A stretch of 64,000 nt of DNA from Roseovarius sp. (GTDB lineage Bacteria; Pseudomonadota; Alphaproteobacteria; Rhodobacterales; Rhodobacteraceae): positions 47,877-111,876 of the forward strand of contig JARGOC010000013.1 of the NCBI GenBank assembly GCA_029212365.1, given 5' to 3'. The translations under genes were made by a program, and so were the position numbers. This document shows positions 52,566 through 63,179 of the stretch, piece after piece. Numbering within the stretch: position 1 is the first letter of the stretch; each line of letters starts with the position of its first letter. The notes under the pieces were generated by a model, which saw only the letters and a list, made by a program, of their open reading frames with translations, was not told the origin of the DNA and did not search any database.

Positions 52566-53881
52566 CCACCGGTTTCTTCCCCATTGAAAAAGTGCCTTTT
52601 GAAGGCTCCAATTCTGATAATCCCTTGGCGTTCAGGCACTATGATCCCAACGAGCTGGTAATGGGGAAGCCGTTGAAAGATCTTCTGCGCTTTGCTTGTG
52701 CCTATTGGCATAGCTTTGCATGGCCGGGAGGCGATCCGTTCGGTGGGCAGACTTTTGATCGGCCGTGGTTCCCTGACAAGGCTGGCGATACGATGGAAGC
52801 GGCGAAGCTCAAGGCAGACATTGCCTTTGAAATGTTCATGGCTCTTGGTGTTCCCTACTATTGTTTTCACGACGCGGATGTTCGTCCCGAAGGCACTACA
52901 TTTGCGGAGAATACAAAGAACCTCGACGAAATCGTCGACTATTTTGCCAGCAAGCAATCTGATACCGGTCTGAAGCTGTTGTGGGGCACGGCCAACCTCT
53001 TTTCCCATCGCCGCTACATGAGCGGTGCTGCAACCAATCCTGATCCGGAAGTTTTTGCATTCGCTGCTGCGACGGTCAAAACCTGCATGGATGCGACGCA
53101 GAAACTGGGTGGTGAAAACTATGTTCTTTGGGGTGGCCGTGAGGGTTACGAAACGCTGCTCAACACCGACCTGAAACGAGAGGATGACCAGCTCGGCCGC
53201 TTTATCAATCTGGCGGTTGAGTACAAACACAAAATTGGCTTTGAAGGCACTATCCTGATCGAGCCAAAACCTCAGGAGCCGACCAAGCATCAGTATGATT
53301 ACGACGTTGCAACAGTCTACGGGTTCCTGAAACGCCACGGGCTTGAGGACGAAGTCAAAGTGAACATCGAGCAAGGTCATGCCATTCTGGCCGGTCATTC
53401 GTTTGAACACGAGTTGGCGCTAGCCAACGCACTTGGAATCTTTGGTTCCATCGACATGAACCGCAATGATTATCAATCTGGCTGGGACACCGATCAGTTC
53501 CCCAACAACGTCCCGGAAATGGCTCTTGCTTATTATCAGGTCTTGCGCGGCGGTGGTTTCAAATCGGGTGGCACAAATTTTGATGCCAAACTGAGAAGGC
53601 AGTCGCTTGATCCGGACGATCTCTTGATTGCTCACATCGGTGGCATGGATTGCTGCGCACGGGGATTGAAGGCTGCAGCAGCGATGATTGAAGATGGAGC
53701 ACTGTCGGAACCACTGAACGATCGCTATGCGGGGTGGACTCAGGAAGGTGCAAAGAAAATGCTCTCCGGCGATAGAACCCTGGAGCAAATCGCTCAATGG
53801 GTTGAAGGCGAGAACATCAATCCTCTCCCTACATCAGGCAGGCAAGAGCTGCTTGAGAATATCGTGAATCGTTACGTTTGA
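52562..53881 (+). CDS. xylA: Xylose isomerase
   Basis: 439 residues. Converts D-xylose to D-xylulose. Signatures: [13 protein letters not shown] (catalytic His/Asp region), [37 protein letters not shown] and [20 protein letters not shown], with metal ligands Glu/Asp/His. Length is typical of class II enzymes. Between xylB and the aldolase gene. Confidence 0.94.
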   Translation: MTTGFFPIEKVPFEGSNSDNPLAFRHYDPNELVMGKPLKDLLRFACAYWHSFAWPGGDPFGGQTFDRPWFPDKAGDTMEAAKLKADIAFEMFMALGVPYYCFHDADVRPEGTTFAENTKNLDEIVDYFASKQSDTGLKLLWGTANLFSHRRYMSGAATNPDPEVFAFAAATVKTCMDATQKLGGENYVLWGGREGYETLLNTDLKREDDQLGRFINLAVEYKHKIGFEGTILIEPKPQEPTKHQYDYDVATVYGFLKRHGLEDEVKVNIEQGHAILAGHSFEHELALANALGIFGSIDMNRNDYQSGWDTDQFPNNVPEMALAYYQVLRGGGFKSGGTNFDAKLRRQSLDPDDLLIAHIGGMDCCARGLKAAAAMIEDGALSEPLNDRYAGWTQEGAKKMLSGDRTLEQIAQWVEGENINPLPTSGRQELLENIVNRYV

Positions 53882-53897
53882 GCTGGAGATCGATTAA

Positions 53898-54551
53898 ATG
53901 AAGTTCTTTCTCGACACCGCCGACGTGGATGAAATCCGACAATGGAATGCCACCGGTCTCCTGGACGGTGTAACCACGAACCCGTCTCTGATATTGAAAT
54001 CAGGCCGCAACATAAAGGAGGTCCTCAAGGAGATTTGCGACCTGGTTGATGGCGATGTGTCCGGCGAAGTAGCCGCGACCGACTATGACACCATGGTCAA
54101 CGAAGGCCGTGCATTGGCCAAAATCGCCGAAAACATCTGTATCAAATTTCCAACAACCCTGGACGGAGTGCGGGCCTGCAAGACACTGGTGGATGAAGGG
54201 TTCAAGACCAATATGACACTGTGCTTCTCCGCCACACAGGCCCTTTTGGTGGCCAAGGCCGGGGCGACCTATGTTTCGCCCTTCATTGGGCGTTTGGATG
54301 ACACCGGTACCGATGGTATGGGGCTCATCGGTGAGATCCGCGCCATTTTCGACAATTTTGACTTTGAGACACAAATCCTCGCAGCCTCCATTCGCACCGT
54401 CAATCACGTCAAGGATTGCGCGCTCGCCGGTGCTGATGTTGCTACCCTGCCCCCGAGCACGATTGAAAAACTGGTCAAACATCCACTTACAGACAAGGGT
54501 CTCGCTGACTTTCTAGCTGACTGGGAAAAGACCGGCCAGACGATTGTCTAG
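53898..54551 (+). CDS. Transaldolase / fructose-6-phosphate aldolase (TalC/FSA type)
   Basis: 217 residues of the short transaldolase subfamily: [34 protein letters not shown], Schiff-base lysine in [35 protein letters not shown] and [20 protein letters not shown]. It links xylulose-5-phosphate metabolism to glycolysis. Short-form transaldolase and F6P aldolase cannot be separated by eye. Confidence 0.88.
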   Translation: MKFFLDTADVDEIRQWNATGLLDGVTTNPSLILKSGRNIKEVLKEICDLVDGDVSGEVAATDYDTMVNEGRALAKIAENICIKFPTTLDGVRACKTLVDEGFKTNMTLCFSATQALLVAKAGATYVSPFIGRLDDTGTDGMGLIGEIRAIFDNFDFETQILAASIRTVNHVKDCALAGADVATLPPSTIEKLVKHPLTDKGLADFLADWEKTGQTIV

Positions 54552-54606
54552 GTAGTATCAATTCCAAATTTTGGACTTTCCGCCCGATAGGGCGATTTAC
54601 AATCTC

Positions 54607-54660
54607 CAATCGTTTGGATAACTAATAAATAAAAATACAAACGTTTGTATTGACGATTTT
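54607..54660 (+). promoter_or_regulatory. Second copy of the xylose-regulator operator/promoter
   Basis: ATACAAACGTTTGTAT (54635-54650) with TTGACG (54650-54655) repeats the xylB promoter exactly over 30 bp (54631-54660). A CCAATCGTTTGGATA site at 54607-54621 is the inverted counterpart of the accessory site at 50985. A new promoter for the GH31-transporter operon. Confidence 0.75.
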
Positions 54661-54700
54661 TGAAAAACAAAATAGCGTCACGACCAAGGGAGGAAGTTCA

Positions 54701-54850
54701 ATGACCAGTCTGTTCACCGCACATGTTGAGCTTACCGGCCCGACTGAAATCCTCTCAATTCTGATTTGCCGAGCTCGCGGCTTTGTTGCGCGGCTTCCTA
54801 TGAAAACACTTTCATCCTCGATGAACTGGCTCGTTGTGGAGGCCGAATGA
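54701..54850 (+). CDS. 49-codon ORF ahead of the GH31 gene (leader or decayed gene)
   Basis: ATG at 54701 with an excellent GGGAGGAAG upstream; encodes 49 residues (TSLFTAHVELTGPTEILSIL ... LPMKTLSSSMNW) and stops in an ATGA overlap with the GH31 start. No family recognised. It could be a translational-coupling leader, or the start of a gene whose body was deleted when the GH31 gene was joined to this promoter. Confidence 0.4.
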   Translation: MTSLFTAHVELTGPTEILSILICRARGFVARLPMKTLSSSMNWLVVEAE

Positions 54851-56946
54851 ACATAGAAACGACATCGCCGTTCACCAATGAAAATGGTGTGCTTGTTTCT
54901 CGATTCCTGGGTGAAACCCTACAAGTCGAACCCTGGGGACGAGATGGTCTGCGCGTGCGCGCGCGACCCGGTGCCGATGTCGTTGAACCTCATGTCAGCG
55001 CCCTAACGAGCGGACATGAAGTTAGGAAGAACAACGATGCGGTCGTTTTGGGCTCGGACACTGCGACGATCACCAATGGCCGCATTACGGCCAAGCTCAC
55101 TGTCTTGAACCGCTATGGGGCTGAGATCAAACGAGAGGTCGTGGTCCAGTATTTGAGGTCAGATTCTGGTGAAGAACTCCTGGCCGAAACGCGCAGCCAT
55201 TTTGCCGGACCCAAGACCAGAAACTTCAAAGGGCACATTGGCGGATCGTTTAAGTTGGAAGCGACTTTCAAGTCCTATGCCAACGAATACCTGCACGGTC
55301 TCGGTCAGCCACAGCACGGCCAAGCCAACCTGAAAGGTGTCTCCACCACACTCATGCAGCAGAATGCCCATGCTGTCATTCCGTTTGTGGTGTCTTCGCG
55401 TGGCTACGGATTTCTTTGGAACAACCCTGCTGTTGGCCGCTGCGAATTCGCATCCAACCTGACCCGCTGGACGTCGGATGCAACGCCGGGCATGGACTAC
55501 TGGATTACCGCCGGCGACAATTCACGCGAAATTCTGAACGCCTACCACGATGTAACGGGTCACTCCCCTGATATCCCGGATTGGGCATTGGGCTTTTGGC
55601 AATGCAAATTGCGCTACCGCACACAGGAAGAACTCCTCAGCGTTGCCCACGAATATAAGAGGCGTAATCTGCCTCTGTCCTGTATCGTCATCGACTTCTT
55701 CCACTGGACCCGCCAAGGGGATTGGAAATTCGACTTAGGTGAATGGCCTGATCCCAAAAGAATGGTTGAGGAGCTGCGCTCCATAGGCGTGGAAGTGATG
55801 GTTTCCGTCTGGCCAACGGTTTCTGTGACGTCGGAAAACTACAAAAAAATGCTTGAGGGTGGCATGTTGCTCTCAACCGATCGTGGTGTGCCTGCTGTCG
55901 TTGGCCTTATCGATAAAGATCCCTTCGGACCCACTTATCTGACCTACTACGATGCCTTTAATCCTGAGGCCCGGGATTTCCATTGGTCAACCATCAAGCG
56001 CAACTACATCGATTTAGGCATTGATCACTTTTGGATCGATGCGTGTGAACCGGAGATGCGTCCGGCCCACCCAGAAAATGTGCGCACCCATCTCGGTAAC
56101 GGCGCTGAAATGATCAGCGCCTATCCGATGTTGCACGAGAAGCGGTTCCGCGAAGGCTTGCAAGAGGAAGGCCGTGACGGCGTGCTGCTCTGCCGCTCAG
56201 CATGGGCTGGCTCACACGCCCACGGTGTCATCCTGTGGAGCGGTGACATCTGGTCCAATTGGGAATGGTTCCGTGCGCAAATCCCCGCCGGTCTTCATGC
56301 AGGCATGTCCGGCTTGGGCTGGTGGACGACGGACATTGGAGGTTTTTACGATGGTCATGGTGGCCAGCCGGAATTCCGCGAACTGTTGGTACGCTGGTTT
56401 GAATTCGGCGTCTTCTCTCCGATCTGCCGACTGCATGGTTTTCGTATTCCGGACGATGTGCCGGTCCCCGAGAACGGTGAATCTGTCACCTATGGCGAAG
56501 ACACCGTGCGTCTCTTTATTGAATCTGGCGGATCAAACGAGGTCTGGTCCTATGGTGAAGATGTAGAAAAAGTGCTCACTGAATTGCTTCGTATTAGAGA
56601 GGCTTTGCGGCCTTATCTGGAAGAATGCTTTTCTGAGTTTGCAAGAACCGGCGCGCCGGTCATGGCGCCTATTTTCTATCACTTCGAAGGTGACCTTGAA
56701 TCGCACGATGATGCAGGCCGGTACATGCTCGGGCCCGATCTGCTGGTTGCGCCCGTGCTCGATGCAGACATCGAAAGCATGAAAGTTGCCCTGCCAAAGG
56801 GTGAGAAATGGGTACACGTCTGGACCGGAACTGTCCTGGATGGTGGCGAAACTGCGGATGTGAGCTGCCCGTGGGGCCAGTGCCCTGTCTTCATCCGACA
56901 ATCCGCTGATTCAAAAGCCCGAGAGGCTTTCCCAGCACTCAATTGA
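54847..56946 (+). CDS. GH31 family glycosidase (alpha-xylosidase-like)
   Basis: 699 residues, cytoplasmic (no signal peptide). Beta-sandwich N-domain, then the catalytic barrel: [20 protein letters not shown], nucleophile Asp in [13 protein letters not shown], acid/base Asp in [19 protein letters not shown], and [18 protein letters not shown]. Closest in pattern to YicI-type alpha-xylosidases; the xylA/xylB neighbours favour release of xylose from alpha-xylosides. ATG 54847 chosen with GGAGG at optimal distance, not the longer frame at 54766. Confidence 0.88.
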   Translation: MNIETTSPFTNENGVLVSRFLGETLQVEPWGRDGLRVRARPGADVVEPHVSALTSGHEVRKNNDAVVLGSDTATITNGRITAKLTVLNRYGAEIKREVVVQYLRSDSGEELLAETRSHFAGPKTRNFKGHIGGSFKLEATFKSYANEYLHGLGQPQHGQANLKGVSTTLMQQNAHAVIPFVVSSRGYGFLWNNPAVGRCEFASNLTRWTSDATPGMDYWITAGDNSREILNAYHDVTGHSPDIPDWALGFWQCKLRYRTQEELLSVAHEYKRRNLPLSCIVIDFFHWTRQGDWKFDLGEWPDPKRMVEELRSIGVEVMVSVWPTVSVTSENYKKMLEGGMLLSTDRGVPAVVGLIDKDPFGPTYLTYYDAFNPEARDFHWSTIKRNYIDLGIDHFWIDACEPEMRPAHPENVRTHLGNGAEMISAYPMLHEKRFREGLQEEGRDGVLLCRSAWAGSHAHGVILWSGDIWSNWEWFRAQIPAGLHAGMSGLGWWTTDIGGFYDGHGGQPEFRELLVRWFEFGVFSPICRLHGFRIPDDVPVPENGESVTYGEDTVRLFIESGGSNEVWSYGEDVEKVLTELLRIREALRPYLEECFSEFARTGAPVMAPIFYHFEGDLESHDDAGRYMLGPDLLVAPVLDADIESMKVALPKGEKWVHVWTGTVLDGGETADVSCPWGQCPVFIRQSADSKAREAFPALN

Positions 56947-56989
56947 TTATTCGAAACGCGCCTTGAGCGCAAAACAGGGAGTGAGAACT

Positions 56990-58198
56990 ATGAAAAAACT
57001 ACTTTTGGCATCTGCAGCCTGGTGTCTGGCTGCGTCCGCCGCATTTGCGCAGGATGTAACGCTGACAATGTGGACTGTCGCGAACAACGCTCCAGAAGCC
57101 GTTTTCGCAAAAGAGTTTTCTGACAAGGACAACGGCATCAAAATCGATGTTCGCGAAATCAAGTTCGACGATATCATCGCAGAGACTTTGCGTGCCTTTG
57201 CGACCAAGGCCAATCCTGATCTGATCGCGGTTGATAACCCCAACCATGCAGCTTTCGCTGCTGCTGGTGCATTTCTCGATTTGACGCCGCATATCGCAAA
57301 TTCTAGCCAAATCAAGATGGACAATTACTTTGACGGACCTCGCTCATCGCTGACTTGGGACGGCAAGGCATACGGCATACCGCGCGCATCCAACACGATT
57401 GCGCTTTATTACAACAAAGACATGTTTAAGGCCGCTGGTCTGGATCCAAACGCTCCTCCTGCGACATGGGATGACCTCTACGATGCCGCCAAGAAGCTAA
57501 CTGACCCCGCAAATGATGTTTACGGGATCGCGTTTTCTGCGAAAGCTTCGGAAGAAGGTACGTTCCAGTTCTTGCCTTGGGCTCAGATGGGTGGTGGCTC
57601 ATTCGACAACATCAACGTATCAGGTGCGGCTGACGCATTGGATCTTTGGAAGAAACTGTTTGATGAAGGTTTGACGTCGCCGGACACGTTAACGCGCGGA
57701 CAGTGGGACTCTACAGGTACATTTAATGGCGGCAACGCTGCTATGGCAATCTCCGGTCCCTGGGAACTCAAACGTATGTCAAAAGACGCGAAGTTTGACT
57801 GGGGCGTTGCCCTGCTTCCGGTGCCAAATGCAGACGCACCACGTGCTTCGGCTCTGGGCGATTTCAACGTAGCTATCTTCTCGAACACTGAACACGCTGA
57901 AGCGGCATTCAAATTCCTTGAATATCAGGACAGCCAGGTTGAACGCCTATGGCCTGAATTCTCGCGTATGCCATCTCAAAAGAGTGTTGCGCTGGCACCA
58001 ACCGGTGATGCGAAGATTGATGCTGCAGCCGCAGTATTTGTTGAGCAACTTCAATCCGCACGAAACCGTGGACCGCATCCGAAGTGGCCAAACATCTCCA
58101 AGGCAATTCAAAATGCCATGCAGTCAGCTTTGACTGGCAAACAATCGTCTTCCGACGCTCTTGCAGATGCTGCAGCCGCAATCGCGAAAGTGAAGTAA
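56990..58198 (+). CDS. Sugar ABC transporter extracellular binding protein
   Basis: 402 residues with signal peptide ([20 protein letters not shown]). Family 1 solute-binding protein: [60 protein letters not shown] and [14 protein letters not shown]. Binds the oligosaccharide or glycoside for the two permeases that follow; ATG 56990 has CAGGGAG upstream. Confidence 0.9.
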   Translation: MKKLLLASAAWCLAASAAFAQDVTLTMWTVANNAPEAVFAKEFSDKDNGIKIDVREIKFDDIIAETLRAFATKANPDLIAVDNPNHAAFAAAGAFLDLTPHIANSSQIKMDNYFDGPRSSLTWDGKAYGIPRASNTIALYYNKDMFKAAGLDPNAPPATWDDLYDAAKKLTDPANDVYGIAFSAKASEEGTFQFLPWAQMGGGSFDNINVSGAADALDLWKKLFDEGLTSPDTLTRGQWDSTGTFNGGNAAMAISGPWELKRMSKDAKFDWGVALLPVPNADAPRASALGDFNVAIFSNTEHAEAAFKFLEYQDSQVERLWPEFSRMPSQKSVALAPTGDAKIDAAAAVFVEQLQSARNRGPHPKWPNISKAIQNAMQSALTGKQSSSDALADAAAAIAKVK

Positions 58199-58218
58199 CG
58201 AAACTTTGCACATAAAAC

Positions 58219-58250
58219 ATGATGAGCTCGCAATAGGGCGAGCTCATCAT
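58219..58250 (+). repeat. 13-bp perfect hairpin between binding-protein and permease genes
   Basis: ATGATGAGCTCGC (58219-58231), 6-nt loop, GCGAGCTCATCAT (58238-58250). It ends 4 nt before the first possible permease start, so it could protect the binding-protein mRNA and restrict permease translation. Confidence 0.65.
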
Positions 58251-58254
58251 TGAA

Positions 58255-59172
58255 ATGGAACTCAAAATTATGAAGAGCTGGGCACGGTCGATAAGAGATG
58301 GGATTGGGTTTGATACCCTTTTGATGTTTATCGCACTTAGCTATCTGTTTGCATTTGCAGGCCTTCCCCTCCTCTACAACATCATTATTAGCTTCCAAGT
58401 TGTCGACATGTTCGCGCTTAACCAGCTGTTTCATGAATTCGCTGGATGGGATAACTACACAGCGGTATTTGATGATCCGCTTGCCGCCGCTGTGTTTTGG
58501 AACACGACCATATTCACGGTCGCCTCCGTCTTCTTCCAATTTACTATAGGGTTTGCGCTAGCCCTTTTCTTCAATCAGAAATTCCCGGGTTCAACATGGT
58601 TCCGCGGTCTGTTTCTGGCGGGATGGGTTATGCCAGGACTCGTCGTCGGCGTGCTGTGGAATTGGCTGCTGTCCGGCGATTTTGGTGTTATCAACTGGTT
58701 GTTGGAAACAATTGGGATCATCGACGAGCCCATCTTCTGGCGATCTGATGTCGACTATTCCCTGATCTCGGTGATCCTTGCCAATATCTGGTATGGTGTC
58801 CCATTCAACATGATCCTCTTATCAGTTGGACTGGCAGGAATACCGGACGATCTTTATGAGGCCGCCTCTCTCGACGGCGCGACCGCTCTTCAAAAATTTA
58901 CGACCATCACGCTACCGATGATGCGCTCCACGATCGGGGCAGTGATAGCGCTTGGGATCATCTTTACCCTGCAACAATTTGATCTGTTCGCCGCCATCAC
59001 CTCCGGTGGCCCAGCAGGCTCGTCTCTGGTCGCGCAATACTGGTCTTGGGAATTATCATTCAGACAATTCGAGTTCGGGCGCGGCGCGGTCATTGCCGTT
59101 TTGATGATCGTCGTCGTTCTGGGTGTCACGATGATCTATGTGCGGTCTACCCGTCAGGAGACACGCCTGTGA
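58255..59172 (+). CDS. Sugar ABC transporter permease 1 (MalF/UgpA type)
   Basis: 305 residues with six membrane segments. EAA loop: LYEAASLDGATALQKFTTIT followed by LPMM (about 200-223). ATG 58255 lies just after a hairpin; ATG 58270 (MKSWARSI) is an alternative. Stop overlaps the next gene's ATG. Confidence 0.88.
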   Translation: MELKIMKSWARSIRDGIGFDTLLMFIALSYLFAFAGLPLLYNIIISFQVVDMFALNQLFHEFAGWDNYTAVFDDPLAAAVFWNTTIFTVASVFFQFTIGFALALFFNQKFPGSTWFRGLFLAGWVMPGLVVGVLWNWLLSGDFGVINWLLETIGIIDEPIFWRSDVDYSLISVILANIWYGVPFNMILLSVGLAGIPDDLYEAASLDGATALQKFTTITLPMMRSTIGAVIALGIIFTLQQFDLFAAITSGGPAGSSLVAQYWSWELSFRQFEFGRGAVIAVLMIVVVLGVTMIYVRSTRQETRL

Positions 59173-60005
59173 TGACCTTGAGCCAAATCAACAAGAACAG
59201 GCTTCTGTTCGTAATCGCCCTCCTCGCTGTTGGGGTCTATTTGTTTCCGCTCTACTGGATGTATGCGACGAGCCTGAAGACGAATTCGTCCATTTTTGCC
59301 ATACCGCCGGTTCTTTTGCCCACGTCGCCGCAATGGCACATCTATCGCGATGTCTGGAATGACTCGAACATCGTTCGATACCTCACGAACTCGGTCTTTA
59401 TTGCCTCGGGCGTTACGCTGGTTACCGTAGTGTTTGGCTCTGGTGCCTCTTATGTGCTGGCCCGTTATCGCAATGTTTGGATGGATATTGCCCTGTTTGC
59501 GGTTCTCATGCTTCAGGTGCTGCCGCCCAGTCTGATGGTTACTCCCATCTTCGTAGGCTTCTCGTCGGTGGGTCTTCTCGAATATCCGCGCATCGCAACC
59601 ATTTTGGCCTTCTCCGCCAAGACAATGCCATTCTTCGTCATTCTTTGCCGCGCTGCGTTTATGACGATACCACGCGAGCTTGAAGAAGCCGCCTTGGTTG
59701 ACGGCAATTCACGTGCCGGGGCATTCGTCATGATTGTTCTGCCGCTGGCACGCAATGGAATACTCGTCGCAGCTCTCCTGATCTTCATGCAGGGATTCGG
59801 TGAATATGTTTATTCAGCATCCTTGATCAGCGACAATCGCCTGCAACCGGCTTCCATTGGCATGACAAATTATCTTCAGCCAAACATCGTCACTTGGAAT
59901 TCGATTATGGCCTTTGCGGCCATCTATATCACTCCGATCCTGGCCGCTTTCGTCCTGTTGCAACGTCACATCGTCAACGGGCTTACTTCTGGTGCATTGA
60001 AATGA
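59172..60005 (+). CDS. Sugar ABC transporter permease 2 (MalG/UgpE type)
   Basis: 277 residues, six membrane segments; EAA loop ELEEAALVDGNSRAGAFVMI followed by VLPLARNG (about 176-205). ATG 59172 overlaps the previous stop; the longer frame lies inside permease 1. Four-nt overlap with the ATPase gene. Confidence 0.88.
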   Translation: MTLSQINKNRLLFVIALLAVGVYLFPLYWMYATSLKTNSSIFAIPPVLLPTSPQWHIYRDVWNDSNIVRYLTNSVFIASGVTLVTVVFGSGASYVLARYRNVWMDIALFAVLMLQVLPPSLMVTPIFVGFSSVGLLEYPRIATILAFSAKTMPFFVILCRAAFMTIPRELEEAALVDGNSRAGAFVMIVLPLARNGILVAALLIFMQGFGEYVYSASLISDNRLQPASIGMTNYLQPNIVTWNSIMAFAAIYITPILAAFVLLQRHIVNGLTSGALK

Positions 60006-61096
60006 ACAACAAACAAGAAAACATGCAAATCGAGTTCGTCGATGTCGACAAATTCTATGGCGCCTTTCACGCTCTCAAATCGATCAATCTGTCGATACCG
60101 AAAGGACATTTTGTGGCACTTGTCGGCCCTTCCGGTTGCGGAAAATCTACGCTGCTGAGAAGTCTTGCCGGCCTTGAAGACATCTCGTCTGGCAAAATCA
60201 ATGTGGGCGGCCAAACAGTCAATGACATGCCTCCGCGCAAACGTGACCTGGCCATGGTATTCCAGTCCTATGCGCTCTATCCGCACATGAATGTACGGGA
60301 CAATCTAACCTATGCCCTACGACTGAAGAAAGTCAGTAAAGCAGAGCGAGCGAAAAAAGCCGACGAAGTAGCTTCCGTCATCGGTTTGGAAGATCTACTC
60401 GATCGGAAACCCAAGGAGCTGTCGGGTGGTCAACGCCAGCGCGTCGCCATGGGGCGTGCAATCATCCGGGAGCCGCAAGCCTTTCTGTTCGACGAACCAC
60501 TGTCAAACCTGGATGCGTCCCTACGCGTGCGAATGCGTAAGGAAATCCGTGCCCTGCACGAGCGGATTGGCTCCACATCTGTCTATGTGACCCATGACCA
60601 GGTTGAAGCCATGACCATGGCCGACCACGTCGTGGTCATGCGAGCAGGGGTGATCGAACAACAGGGGCCGCCTCTCGAACTCTACGAAAAACCTGCCAAT
60701 TGTTTCGTTGGTGGATTCATCGGATCGCCAGCCATGAACTTTGTTCCCGCCACCGTCGATGCGGACGGAAACTCAGTCACCCTCAAACTCGACAGCTCGC
60801 CGAGCGTCCCTATTGCCAAGAAGCTTCAGGGTGGCCGTTCGGTTCTCGCTGGCTTGCGGCCAGAACATCTCGAACTTTGCGCCAAAAACACCAAGGGTTC
60901 TATTCCAATCACGCTCAGCGCTGTCGAGGCAACCGGGTCGATCACGTTTCTGTTCACCAGCGATACCCCCGAGATGGTGATCGTTGCTGACGGAAATCAG
61001 ATTGCAAATGACGGGGACCGGCTGGGCATGAAAATTACTCCCGAGAACGTCCACCTGTTCGACCCTGAAACCGAACTCGCGATCGGCGAGACATAG
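60002..61096 (+). CDS. Sugar ABC transporter ATPase (MalK/UgpC type)
   Basis: 364 residues: Walker A ALVGPSGCGKSTLLRSLAG (about 38-56), Q-loop MVFQSYALYPHMNVRDNL, signature LSGGQRQRVAMGRAII, Walker B AFLFDEPLSNLDASLRVRMR, H-loop YVTHDQVEAM, then a C-terminal TOBE/OB regulatory domain (NFVPATVDADGNS ... GLRPEHLELC). Energises the sugar importer. Complete, unlike the AapP stub at 32815. Confidence 0.92.
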   Translation: MNNKQENMQIEFVDVDKFYGAFHALKSINLSIPKGHFVALVGPSGCGKSTLLRSLAGLEDISSGKINVGGQTVNDMPPRKRDLAMVFQSYALYPHMNVRDNLTYALRLKKVSKAERAKKADEVASVIGLEDLLDRKPKELSGGQRQRVAMGRAIIREPQAFLFDEPLSNLDASLRVRMRKEIRALHERIGSTSVYVTHDQVEAMTMADHVVVMRAGVIEQQGPPLELYEKPANCFVGGFIGSPAMNFVPATVDADGNSVTLKLDSSPSVPIAKKLQGGRSVLAGLRPEHLELCAKNTKGSIPITLSAVEATGSITFLFTSDTPEMVIVADGNQIANDGDRLGMKITPENVHLFDPETELAIGET

Positions 61097-61332
61097 TATG
61101 AGAAGGCCGTGCGCAGTGCAGAAACCCAGAAATTTGTGTTCCGGAATTTCTTTACCTCAGGGCATCGCAACTCGGATACGGACCTCATGTCCGATGTCGC
61201 AAACCTCTTCCTGTTGCCGCTTCTATTCGCTTCCTCCCGAGCAGTAGCGGCGGGCCGGCCGGTGGGTGAGAAATTGCTTCATCCACCGGTCAAAAATGAT
61301 CGAATGAAAACATGACCTCATCTTCGCGTTTA

Positions 61333-61348
61333 ATACAAACGATTGCAT
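61333..61348. promoter_or_regulatory. Third xylose-regulator operator, before the GMC gene
   Basis: ATACAAACGATTGCAT matches the palindrome ATACAAACGTTTGTAT at 14 of 16 positions and lies 37 bp before the GMC oxidoreductase start, placing that gene in the same regulon. The rest of the 61097-61385 gap holds a CCGGTGG/CCACCGG hairpin (61259-61289) and no gene. Confidence 0.6.
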
Positions 61349-61385
61349 CTTCTCTGTTTCGTTATGCCGGCAACAGAGACTGGCG

Positions 61386-63038
61386 GTGACTTTGTCCCGC
61401 CCTCCTGACACTCCGGTTGAAACCGATTCGCTAAAGGCCGACTATATCATCGTCGGAGCCGGCTCTGCGGGATGCGTGCTGGCCAATCGCTTGAGTGTTG
61501 ATCCAAAGACAAGAGTTGTCTTGCTCGAAGCAGGCGGGCGCGACACAAACCCCTGGATCCATATTCCGGTCGGCTACTTCAAGACCCTGCACAATCCAAA
61601 AACGGATTGGTGTTACAAAACTGAGCCTGAAGCGGGCTTGAATGGCCGTTCTCTGGACTGGCCAAGAGGCAAGACGCTCGGTGGGTCGAGTTCTATCAAC
61701 GGTCTTCTCTATGTTCGTGGTCAGAGACAGGACTACGATCAATGGGCACAGGCTGGCAATGCCGGATGGGGCTATGACGACGTCCTGCCCTACTTCAAGC
61801 GATCGGAAAGCCACGAGCTCGGCGAGAGTGAATATCATGGCGGGTCCGGCGGTTTGTCGGTCTCGCTCATTCGCGCCAAGAGCGCGATCGCCGAAGCCTT
61901 TGTCGATGCTGCAGTCGAGATGGGTGTGCCGCGTTCTGTGGATCACAATGCAGAAGATCAAGAAGGGGCGGGATACTTTCAACAGACAGCCCACAAAGGG
62001 CTGAGATGCTCATCGGCTAAAGCGTTCCTGCGTCCGGTCAAAAACCGCCAGAACCTCAAGATCATCACAAAAGCCCATGTCCGCAGGTTGGAGTTTGACC
62101 CTGAAGATGCGAAACGTGTGACCGGCGTTGAGTTTGATGTAGATCGCAAACGACGTTCGATACGGCTGTGGCCCGGTGGTGAGGTCATTCTCGCCGCTGG
62201 CGCGATTGGATCACCACAACTCCTCGAGCTTTCGGGGATCGGACAGGGTAAAGTACTTTCTTCGGCCGGCATCGACGTCCGACACGAACTACCCGGCGTC
62301 GGCGAAAACCTGCAGGACCACTTGCAGCTGCGGCTGGTCTACGAGGTCAACACGCCAACGCTCAATGACGCGATCAACCGCGCCGTTCCGCGGATGGGGA
62401 TTGCGTTGAACTATGCGCTGCGGCGCAAGGGGCCGATGAGCGTGGGCGCGAGCCAGGTCTGTGTCTTTGCGAAGTCGCATATCCACGTCGAAACGCCTGA
62501 CATTCAGTTTCATTTTCAACCTCTGAGTGCAGACAAGCCCGGCATCGAAATGCATCCATTCTCCGGGATCACGTCATCGGTCTGTCAATTGCGGCCGGAA
62601 AGTCGCGGGTACATCCACGTTGCAACACCAAATGCCTATGACCATCCAAAAATCGTGCCGAATTATCTGAGCGCGATAGCTGACCAGCACTGTGCCATCA
62701 GAGCGATGAAATTCGCCCGCAGCATGGCCAAAACCAAGGCGCTCTCACCGTTTATTGTCCGGGAACATGCGCCTGACACCGATCCCGACTCAGACGATGA
62801 GCTGCTCGCTGCTGCGCGCAAGATCAGCCAGACCATCTATCATCCAACAAGCACTTGTCGCATGGGAAGAGATACGCACGCCGTCGTCGATGATCGTCTC
62901 AAGGTGCACGGGATCGCCGGGCTGCGCGTTGCAGACGCATCTGTCATGCCCAGCATCGTTTCCGGGAACACAAACGCGCCGACAGTAATGATCGGTGAGA
63001 AGGCCAGCGACCTCATTTTGGAGGACCGTCATTCGTGA
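61386..63038 (+). CDS. GMC family oxidoreductase (choline/glucose dehydrogenase-like)
   Basis: 550-residue FAD enzyme. ADYIIVGAGSAGCVLANRLS binds FAD; GKTLGGSSSINGLLYVRGQ and IGSPQLLELSGIGQ are the two GMC signatures; catalytic His-Asn pair in YHPTSTCRMGRDTHA and VSGNTNAPTVMIGEKASDLI. No signal peptide. GTG start at 61386. It may oxidise a sugar or sugar alcohol related to the xyloside pathway; substrate not predictable. Confidence 0.88.
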   Translation: MTLSRPPDTPVETDSLKADYIIVGAGSAGCVLANRLSVDPKTRVVLLEAGGRDTNPWIHIPVGYFKTLHNPKTDWCYKTEPEAGLNGRSLDWPRGKTLGGSSSINGLLYVRGQRQDYDQWAQAGNAGWGYDDVLPYFKRSESHELGESEYHGGSGGLSVSLIRAKSAIAEAFVDAAVEMGVPRSVDHNAEDQEGAGYFQQTAHKGLRCSSAKAFLRPVKNRQNLKIITKAHVRRLEFDPEDAKRVTGVEFDVDRKRRSIRLWPGGEVILAAGAIGSPQLLELSGIGQGKVLSSAGIDVRHELPGVGENLQDHLQLRLVYEVNTPTLNDAINRAVPRMGIALNYALRRKGPMSVGASQVCVFAKSHIHVETPDIQFHFQPLSADKPGIEMHPFSGITSSVCQLRPESRGYIHVATPNAYDHPKIVPNYLSAIADQHCAIRAMKFARSMAKTKALSPFIVREHAPDTDPDSDDELLAAARKISQTIYHPTSTCRMGRDTHAVVDDRLKVHGIAGLRVADASVMPSIVSGNTNAPTVMIGEKASDLILEDRHS

Positions 63039-63179
63039 CATCCGTTGTTGCCTCAAAATTTGAGTATTTCATTCGATTCCGCCTCCCTCCCTGGCGGGCC
63101 TGGCCAGGTGTCGTGCGCGCGGAACGCGTTTTACGGAAAACCGGGTACTTTCAAAATTTAGGGAAGGAATGACGTCCTG

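Noticed and set aside
52538..53410. 290-codon minus-strand open frame
   Set aside because: Lies fully antisense to xylA, whose codon pattern explains the open frame; no ribosome site or family resemblance.
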